Shown here piece by piece: positions 1-9,900 of a stretch of 64,000 nt of DNA. The DNA is from Incurvaria masculella (taxonomy: Eukaryota; Arthropoda; Insecta; Lepidoptera; Incurvariidae). Under the pieces are notes generated by a model that was not told the origin of the DNA, made no database searches, and saw nothing but the letters and a program-made list of their open reading frames with translations. Each line of letters begins with the position of its first letter. The first letter of the stretch is position 1. The position numbers were made by a program, and so were the translations under genes. The DNA lies in contig OX335649.1 in assembly GCA_946894095.1 (NCBI GenBank), forward strand, positions 18,308,001 to 18,372,000. Direction: 5' to 3'.

Positions 1-16
1 GTCCTAGAATAATAAT

Positions 17-145
17 GGATGGAAAATCATGGACAACTTTCCATTGCCGTTTCAACACGATGGTACCAAGTAAGGCAGAATTAGCCCGGCCACCTAGTAA
101 ATGAATCTACAGTTTTACTTGGAATCTGAAATTTGGCTAGCCACA
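17..145 (-). repeat. SINE fragment (tRNA-headed family, middle part)
   Basis: This stretch matches, with many substitutions, the middle of the minus-oriented SINE at 38217-38598, including the words around 'gatggaaaa', 'ttccattgccg' and 'ccacctagtaaatg'. Both head and tail are missing here. The rest of the sequence up to the CLCC1 stop codon at 528 shows nothing else recognisable apart from possible minus-strand AATAAA signals near 422 and 477. Confidence 0.5.
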
Positions 146-527
146 ATAGTGGAAAACGGACGCCCATCCAAGACGGAAACATCTAACGTTAAGACATAAC
201 GCCACTGGGATACTGAGACTAGGAGAAGTGTTGGGGCGATTTGTATTACCTTTTCAGCATTAATGGTTTTAAAAAAACATTGCCCACAAATCGTCGAAAT
301 ATGTGAGTTTGTTTGATCGTTGTATACAGCATAAGGAAAACTATAATTGTTGTGTTGCTACCTTTTTTCATAACAAGCAGGATTTTTTTGCAAATAGCTG
401 CTGTATCTCACTACATTATGCATTTATTTATTCTTCAGTGAGATCAATTACCTGTATTTTCGATAATTCTGATATCATTTATTACCCATTAATCCCGGTT
501 TACTGATAGATAAAGAAAGTAAGTTCG

Positions 528-961
528 TTATAATCTATCTGCAACGCGGCCTGCGCTCAAGGACCTTATCATTGGTTGTACCCGTTGGTCATTTCTGTGT
601 TTATTTCTATGGTTGGTCCTTCGGTGAATAGCACCTTCGATTGGTGCATGTTGGCTTCTATTAACTCCAAGTGGTGTGTTTGCGGCATTGGCCGCTATAT
701 CTATGAGCTTTTGTAGGTTTTCCCCAGTTAATCTGTCACCATTGTTCGTAATATTGTTGATGTTTTTGGGATTTGTAGCGAAAATGGATGTCTGTCGGCT
801 GCTAACACCAAAATTTAATAAACCAAATAAGAATCCAATGTTGAATGGAATATTCAGTAAAACGTTACAGACCAACATTATAATCAGTAGGATGCACATG
901 ACATTGAAGAAAAGTATTAGGCATCCATGCACTATTTTGTCGAACGGGTACCAGAGGCCAC
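528..961 (-). CDS. Clcc1: CLCC1-like gene, exon 5 (last)
   Basis: A strong acceptor (pyrimidine-rich tract ending TTGCAG, just right of 961) opens the exon. Two bases complete the Gly codon left open by exon 4. The first residues are GLWYPFDKIVHG, followed by a long hydrophobic membrane segment. The rest is an Asn/Arg/His-rich cytosolic tail ending at TAA (528-530). Possible polyadenylation signals follow within about 100 bases. Confidence 0.75.
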
Positions 962-3900
962 CTGCAAGGAAATAAATTGGACGATATGATTATGTTCTAC
1001 CGTAAAAAATAATACTGTAAAATTGAGAGGTATTTTTCTATGATACAATCTAAAGATGATTTCCATGCCATAAAAATTTAAGTCGGGCCGACCAATTGGA
1101 ATCTAATCAATAATTTGAGGTTCAACGACTTCTACATTGAAGCATTGCAATCAGATTTAAAAAAAATTTTTTGGTCAGGACATTCATTGTGATCTTAGGA
1201 TTAAATGCCCACTGCTCTACCACTGAGATATCCCGACAGTTACGTCAATCAACACAATGCATCTCCTATCTATTACTAGATGGCGCTGATGATTTTGTGT
1301 AGCAAAGCTGGGCTCGAACCAGCAAGCAATATGTCGAGAGCAGTGAGTCTACCAATTGCGCCACCAGGGTGGTAACTGGCGTAAACTGTGAGGGAATTAG
1401 ATCAATTCTGAACCAATGAGAGGTGGATGGCGAATATTCTAAACAATAAGAGTGCAGAAGGTGTCACATAAACGTCACTGATTGGTTCAGAATTGATCGA
1501 ATTCCCTCGCATATTTTCTAGTCCAGCTTTGCACTAAACTTAAACTATCGTATTCAGAGTGGGCGAACTAACTTTAGCACGTGTATTAAGGTTGGACTAA
1601 ACCGGTTTCTGTATGGTTAGCCCGGTGCTAATCTCGTACTAAGTTTTGACAGGTGCTCTCTGAATACGACTGAAAGTCGTTTTTTTATCACTATATTTCT
1701 GGCTTGACTAAGATTTCATTGAAATGTATGCTGGAAGCAAACATTATTTCTTTAAGTTATCACATCTGGGTAACACAATGACTCCAATTCAATACATTGA
1801 TGAATTCGACAGTGCATAAGCAAATTAAAGGATAAATTTAACAAATAATGTGTAGGTGAAAATATAATTCAGGTAATGAAAAACTCACCAGTGATTTCAC
1901 TAGAAATAGTGTTCACAGCGGAGCTGATTGCCAACAAAGGTTCTGTTATCAGCAACGAACATAACCTAATGGCAATCTTTCCAGGGTGCATATGCTTCCA
2001 AAAGACCAGAGGATCAGACATTGGGACATTGCACGATGAAGACCAGAAAGACCATTTACATTGGCTTACTGCCTTTACAAATTGGTCGTAATCCTTCTTC
2101 TCGTATTCCTGAAATAATATAACAGTACAGGTAACATGAATTATGGCAACACATCGGGAAACTATGATTGACAAACTGATAATTTGATTATGAAAATGTT
2201 GAGCGTAGTTGATTACCTTGAAGGATACGAAAACTTCAAACATGTATAAGAGTATAAACACGAGGGTCAACAAAACTTTCCTCGACATATATTTTGACAT
2301 GATCGCGATAGATGCAATGATACCAACTGCCGTAATTATCCATGTTATTTCGACCTGCGAAAACATAAATATTAGATAATCTGAAAAGATTTAGAATAAC
2401 CATTTAGAAGAACAGTTTATTATAACCTCCGTGCCACCTTAATGCAAGCACCAAAGTGAATTTATTATCTAGTTGCTACTTTTTAACGCGTCCCCGCGCA
2501 AGTCGTCTATAGCCGTAAGTTCTAAAATTTCTGTGACACTTCGGCTATAGCCTCTTAATAGACACTATACATGTAGGCAACAATGCACTTATTACTTCGA
2601 AATAAGAAAGAAAGTGGTACACTCCGGGCATAAAAACCACGCTTCCAGGTTCGAGAAACACGGCCCACACTGCGACATTAACGTGTTAAAAACAATTTAC
2701 ATAAAAATAGTTTTAATTAAATAAATAAATATAATTGAAGCTAACAATTTACATAAAAATAGTTTCAATTAAATAAATAAATATAATTGAAGCTATATCA
2801 TTTTTTCGGACAAGAAATACCATTTATCTTATCTTATTTCTTGTAAGGTGCCAAGTAGCATCATTAATTGCAATCTGAATGCTTCATAGGTGCCTACCGA
2901 TTATTTTAATCATAGCAGGATAGTACAACGTATATTCAATGACCATAAGAATCGCGTTGTTGAATTTGTTTTTTATGTTTAAGGTGGCCCAACCCGCTCA
3001 TATCCCCATACAAAAGAGGAAAGAAGATCACGCCCATATTTCTTGTCAGAGATCCAATATTTTGCTCAAAATAGCTTTATTTGATCGAACTAGATGTCTG
3101 ATGACCATTGGCATTGTAAAATTGTGTTTGGTTTCTAAGTTATAAATAAGGTCCGAAAGTTCGAATTTTTCGCGTGTTTATGCAATAACTTTGAGGGTGG
3201 ATTACGCAATGATAAAGTAAGAACATCTTAAAAAGATTAGTCATCAGACATAGCTTCTTTAATCAAGATTAATAATCTGTTTGGTTTTTGTTAGATTTTT
3301 GACTACAGCGGTCGTGGTTTAATTTTAGCTATAAGTCGTTTTGTAATAAAATTTTTCGGAAATCTTATCAAATCATACACTATGCACATTGACTTTTTTG
3401 TGGACAAGTTGCATCTTCCTCATCACGAAGCCTGTCTTTTTCTTTGAAACAGAGAAGGTCCCAGAGCGCAACAGCACGGTTTTTTATCGTGCCCGCGAAT
3501 GAGTTCGTCCCGCCGGGTTGGGCCACCTTAAGCACGGCATATGGCGTACGCCAAGCCCTCACATTACAGGTACCCAATGACATCCAAGAGTTTTTGAACT
3601 GGGGCTGCAAAAACCATGCCGGCCGGCCAAGCGCTCGTTCACAATATTTGTGTAATGTTACATCCCGGGGACTTTGGGGTTGATAAAGGATCTAGAGGAT
3701 CGGTTCACATTTACGGTTTACAGTTACTGATAACTTAAATATTTGTTTAGATGATGTAATTTTTGTTATACATTTTTGAGCCCTGTTAAGAGGATAGTGA
3801 AGTGATTTCTCACTCAAATTAGGAAATAAGGTTGCTATTATTTTGCACATTAACCTAATCTCCTGGAAGCTACGTCTGCAAGTTTTGATTTTTTTTATAA

Positions 3901-6900
3901 TTTATCTTATATCCATGAACCCTCTAAAGATTTGTATGAAAATGTTTAAGGGCGTATATGATTTGACTGTTTAGTCTACATTAATGTCAACAGATGTTCT
4001 TTCATTTATATTATGATATTGTACATACTATAAAGCCAGTTTTTTCCGAAGTAAGAAAAATCTATGGAAAGCTGAGCATATTTTCTGTAATCATAGCACA
4101 AAAGTGCATTTACATACCTTGTACATCTTATAATAGAACAATATATATTCCGACCAGGCCTGCGCAACTCTCTCCGTGAGCGAAGGCCTATAGATAGCCT
4201 CCGAAAGATATCCCACACTACGACGGTACATCTCCTCCGTGAGGGGCTTATCGGAGTGAATATACTCCTCCAAGCTGCTCCAGTGCAAGGCAGGTACCTT
4301 CATCATTATGGAGATCTCCTTTGAACCATCTTCATGTGACTAAAAGAAAACGTTTTACATGGATGATAAACAGGTGGTTATTGTTGTAGTGAGTTGTATT
4401 GTTTATTCATCGATTTGTCACTCGGATTTGTTATATTTTAACATTTGCCAGTTCAGCAAAACACAGCAAAGAGAAATACCAAGTCAGTCAATAGTCCCGA
4501 AGAGCAGCCACTGATCGGAACTGCACAATTTTGTCTCAATATCAGATAGTTCGTGACAATAGATTTTGCTATAGGCGATTTCCACAGTATAGTCATAACG
4601 GAAATAATTCTTAAGTCCACTTCACTCCAAGGTGTGTCAATCTCTTTATTAGATAGGTAGGAACTAATGTTAATTAAATACATATGTAATATAAACTTAA
4701 ACACTTCTTCTAAAAGAGTCGAAACTCCAGCTGTACCTAAAATACTGGCGGTGTTACCTCTTTGAATTTCGAGGCTTATTCGCCGGACAAAATGTGCCCC
4801 GGACCTGGGATCACTGGAACGTTCATTTAAAAGTTTGCCTAATGTTGAAGCAAAAGTTATCGCCACGCAGCTGTATTTATGATGTTTATTTGCTGCTGCC
4901 CTCTCTGGAGCTGCGGCTCCGGCCGCGCGGGAAGTGGCCTGAATGTAGGACGGCGCCAGAGTATCCACACATGTGGCGTCCCATATAAATGCCTTTCCAC
5001 TTGCTCACGGCAATAAGGTCTCACCGTCCGGGCGTTTACCATCCGAGCGACTGAGATTTAAATATAAACGATTTTTTTCCCTATTTCCGGTGTCCTAACT
5101 TGAAAATATGTGACTGTACATGGGCATTACGACTAGATATAAATGATCAAATTGAATAAAAGCTATCAAGTTATAGCCACAGGACTTTTTTTAAAACTCT
5201 TGGCACCAATGGATCAGGGCCTCAATTTCAGCTCTAGACTGTTCAGGGGGGTAACCGGAGTAAGATGTAAGAAAATATGTGAGGGAAATGTATCAATTTT
5301 GCACCAATCAGAAGCGTTTATCATACCTTCTGCGCTCTTATTTTCTTTATTTATTTACTCTTTAATACATACATGTAAAGGGCGAGCTTATCGCTAAAAA
5401 GTAATGTCTTACAACTAACCCTACCAAAAAGAAAATGTATAGAGTAGTAGAAATTAAATATATTTTTTTTATTAAAAAACGAGACACACACACACAACTA
5501 TAGTAAATTTTCGGAATGATGATAATTAAACCAAAATGATTTAATGATGTGAAACTGAAAATTACTTATTTGGCAAACACTTCTGGTTGGTGCAGAGTTG
5601 ATCGAATTACCTCACATATTTTCCCACATTTATGCGGGTTCAGCCCCAGGTGGAAAACATCATCTCAAAGCAACAAGGGATTGTTTCTGTGGCAGTCAGT
5701 GCCAAGTATACTTTCAACTTGAAAAAAATATGAGCACTCACAATAAGTTGACTCAACAATTTGTGCAAGGCGACTACATTAAATATTTGATGCCATGGAA
5801 TAAGGTTCCAACCTTAAATAAGGAACCAATCGTTTGGGTGTTTCTGACTTCGATGGAATAACTTTTTTCTGACAAAAAACTTTATATTTTTTCGCAGTAC
5901 TGATGCTTCAAACTTGATAGTGTTACGGGGGTAGGGTGCGGATTAGAGTAGAAACACCAAAAGTTAACAAATGTTCCTTTATTGAAAACAATTCACAAAT
6001 GAAACACAAACAACGACAATTTTGTGTCACTTCGATCACCAAATTCTAATTATCGCTGAACTGTATCACTGAGAGCTAGTTCACTCACTGCACTATCGCT
6101 TGTTGTCGCTCGTTTCACTATTCAAAATAGACTGGCGGCAGTGCTGGCTGAGGCGCCTTTTATATCGGTGGAGCTTCTTTCTAGAAAACTCCACCGAATT
6201 CTAGGCGCCCCCCACCTGGCGGGCCAGCAGAGAACAATCTCCATCGGGAATCGCCCGACCGTTCCAGAAATTGCTCTCAGCCAGATGCGCCAAACATTTT
6301 TGTTATATTGTACCAGCACCACCGAATCACTATCGCGATAGAAGTTGTAAGAAGCGCCATCTGTTGACGAAACGCATCGACGTTGCAGCTGAACTCCAAC
6401 AGATGGCGCGCTCGTAACACTGCCCCCTCCTTAGTTATGCTCGTCTCGAGCATAATTGTCTCCGTGGTATCGGGCCAGACGATCTACGTGTACAATTTTA
6501 GCCTGACATCTATCATTCCGGCGGATACGATATGTCACGTCATTCATTTTAGTCACTACTGTATAAGGACCTTCCCATTTTGGCTGCAGTTTGGGACTTT
6601 TTCCTTTCTTCCGTAAAGGATTATGAAGCCAAACTAAAGATCCTTCTTCGAATACGTTGCCATGAGCCCGGCGGTCATAACGTGTCTTCATCCGTTCGCT
6701 TGTTCGTAGACCAACCTCTCTGACATGTTTATATACGGTGTCCATTTTCCCTCGAAGATCTGACACGTACTCTGTTACACTACGAGAGGCCTCCGGTGGA
6801 CATCCCGTCAGAAGGTCAGCTGGTAGTCTAAGCTCGCGTCCAAAGTTGATGTAGGCTGGAGTTTCATCTACGCTTTCATGCACATCTGTTCGGTAAGACA

Positions 6901-9900
6901 ATAGAAAGAGAGGTATATACTGGTCCCAATCCTTTTGATGTTCCTCCACCAATTTGGCCAAGTGTCTTTCCAGTGTCTGATTAAATCGTTCCACCATTCC
7001 ATCTGATTGTGGGTGGTATGGAGTCGTCCTGGTCTTATGGATTCCCATCAATCGACATGTCTCCTGAAACACTCTGGATTCAAAATTTCTGCCTTGATCG
7101 GTGTGTATCTCGAGAGGTATTCCGAAGCGACAGAAAACTTCATGGACCAATTTTTGTGCAACCGTGGTTGCTTCCTGATTTAGTATTGCAAATACCTCAG
7201 GCCACTTAGTAAAATAATCCATCACAACCATAAAGTAACGGTTGCCGTCATTAGTTGGGGGAAAAGGGCCAGCCACGTCAATAGCGATTCTCTCCCACGG
7301 AGCTCCAACATTGTAGAGTTTTAAAGCTCCTTTGCTCCGTGTCGGAGGACCTTTGACAGCGCTACAGGACGTGCATTTGCGGCACCAATCTTCAACATCG
7401 TCGCGGCAATTAATCCAGTAGAACCGCTGGCGAATCTTCAGGAGCGTTTTCTTTATTCCCAAATGTCCACCTGAAGTTCCATCATGTAGGCAACGAAGAA
7501 CTTCTTTTATCTTAGTTCTGGGAATGACTAATTGCAAAGAGGTATCCTTACCGTTAGGTGTTTCCCATTTTCTGTAAAGGATACCGTTATGAAGTAGCAA
7601 GCTCGACCACTGAGCCCAGTAACTCTTAGTCGCAGTGCTCATTGCGGAAACATCTTTCCATTCCGGCTTTGCCTCTCCTGCTCGCTTCCAGCGAATAATG
7701 GGCATTAAATCTTCGTCCTCCTCCTGTGCTAGCTTCATGTTTTCATTGCTCCATTCTTCACTGATGTTATCCATTCGGATCGCCTTTAAACCAGGTAGTT
7801 TCCTTTGTTTCTTCCCTGATGCAGTGTTTACACTCTTCTGGACAGGGTCGACGAGACAAAGCGTCAGCATTTCCATGGGATTTACCACTTCTATGCTCTG
7901 TTTCAAAGTTATACTCTTGCAGCTGTTCCAGCCAGCGCGCAACCTGCCCTTCTGGATTTTTAAACTGAAGCAGCCATTTTAACGCAGCGTGGTCAGTCCT
8001 TAAGCGGAATCTTCGGCCGAGAAGATACTTGCTAAAATGCTGCAAAGTCTTCACCACTGCCAGAAGCTCTCGCCTTGTCACACAATAATTCCTTTCAGGC
8101 TTTGAAAGGGATTTACTGAAATAACCTATAACGATCTCCTTGTCCCCATGACGTTGGGAGAGTACCCCGCCGATTCCGGTATTACTCGCGTCGGTGTCGA
8201 CTATGTACTCTTTATCGGCTTCGGGATAACCCAAGATAGGAGCGTTACAGAGACGTTGCTTAAGTTCTTGGAATGAACTCGTGCAGTCCTCGTCCCAGGT
8301 AAACTGTCGCTTATCTTCAGTAAGTCGATGCAATGGCTTAGCAATCTCGGAGAAGTTTCGGACGAAACGACGGTAATAAGAGCACAGTCCTAAAAATGCA
8401 CGAATTTCTGTCTTATCCTTCGGAACTGGCCACTCTTGTACGGCTTCGATCTCCTTTGGGTCAGTTTGGATGCCATTTTCGGAGATAACGTGACCCAAAT
8501 AGCTAACCTGACGCTTGAAGAAAGAACATTTATTGCCACTTAGTTTAAGGTTAGCTTGGCGGATTTTGCTCAAAACATTCTCCAAATTCTTAATGTGATC
8601 ATCAAATGTCCGCCCTATTATGATAATGTCGTCCAGATACACTAAACAAGCTTTCCCGATCAGCCCAAAAAGTACTCGTTCCATAAGCCTTTCGAAGGTC
8701 GCGGGAGCATTACAGAGTCCAAACGGCATCACTTTGAATTGCCACAGCCCATGCCCTGTCGTGAATGCTGTCTTCTCCTTATCTTTTTGGTCGATTTCCA
8801 CCTGCCAGTAGCCGCTCTTCAGGTCCAGGGTTGTGAACCACTTCATGCCACTTAATGTATCCAGCGTGTCATCAATCCTAGGAAGCGGATAGCTGTCCTT
8901 TTTCGTTACATCATTTAAGCGTCGATAGTACACACAAAATCTGGTGCTGCCATCTTTCTTTTTCACCAGAACTACGGGTGAACACCATGGACTTGACGAA
9001 GTCTCTATAACATTATTTTTCTGCATATCAGCTATCATTTTCTGAACTTCTTCTTCCTTAGCTACGGGAACGCGGCGTGGCCTCTGGCGTATTGGAAGAG
9101 CATCTCCTGTATTAATCCGGTGCTTAACCATGTTAGTTCTACCAATGTCTCCTTCGTGCGAAGAGAAGATGTCTGAATATCGCGTAAGCAGACTTGTTGC
9201 CTTCTGCAACTCATCAACAGTCAGGTTCCGTCTGCTGTCTTCCAAAAGAGCGGCCACCTTAGATCTCCCTGTGGTCAACGCATCTGAGGAAACTTCATCA
9301 CATTTGCGTAGCCAGGATACTTCTTCTCTGCCACACTTGAGCACGCCATTTGCCAAATCTATTTTACAGTTGTTGGTTCTCATAAAGTCCAAACCGAGAA
9401 TGCAATCATCTATGATATCTGCTAAAATGGCGGTATGACGATAAGTCTTACTTCCAATTTTAATTGTCACTTCCATCTCTCCATGGACAGGTATGTGCTG
9501 GCCGGTTGCTGTCTGAAGCCAGCAACCGGCCAAAGGTTGTGGCCAAAGGTTTTCGACTTAACAACTGTACGGGACGCTCCGGTATCTAAGATCAAGTTGC
9601 ATTTTATCCCGTTCACTTGACCTTCAACGAGTAGGCTGTTCCCAGTAAATGCCTGTGAAATTGTGACTTTCGGGGCTTCTATTCTACCAGCCAGCACCCG
9701 CCCCCCGGTACTGGCTTTCACTCGTTTCCCTGCTGCGCATCCTCGACCGCAGCATCGGAGATTATTTTTTTGGTCTTGGGGCAGTTGGTTCGAAGGTGCC
9801 CCAGCTCATTGCATCCGTAGCAGCGTGGAGTAAATTTACGTCTACCAGGTGTTCTGGTTTCCGAAGTTAACACTTCTCTTACCCGATGCGCTCGAGGATC

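Noticed and set aside
528..961. WYPFD motif suggesting an insect odorant receptor
   Set aside because: The exon joins in phase with four others that follow the CLCC1 order, and the tail is unlike a receptor C-terminus.
1300..1368. A functional tRNA gene
   Set aside because: The B box is good, but the acceptor stem and anticodon arm do not pair convincingly, and similar degenerate sequence lies beside it.
7767..7942. Programmed frameshift between RNase H and integrase
   Set aside because: Gypsy-group elements keep pol in one frame there, no slippery site was evident, and the same copy has two other breaks.
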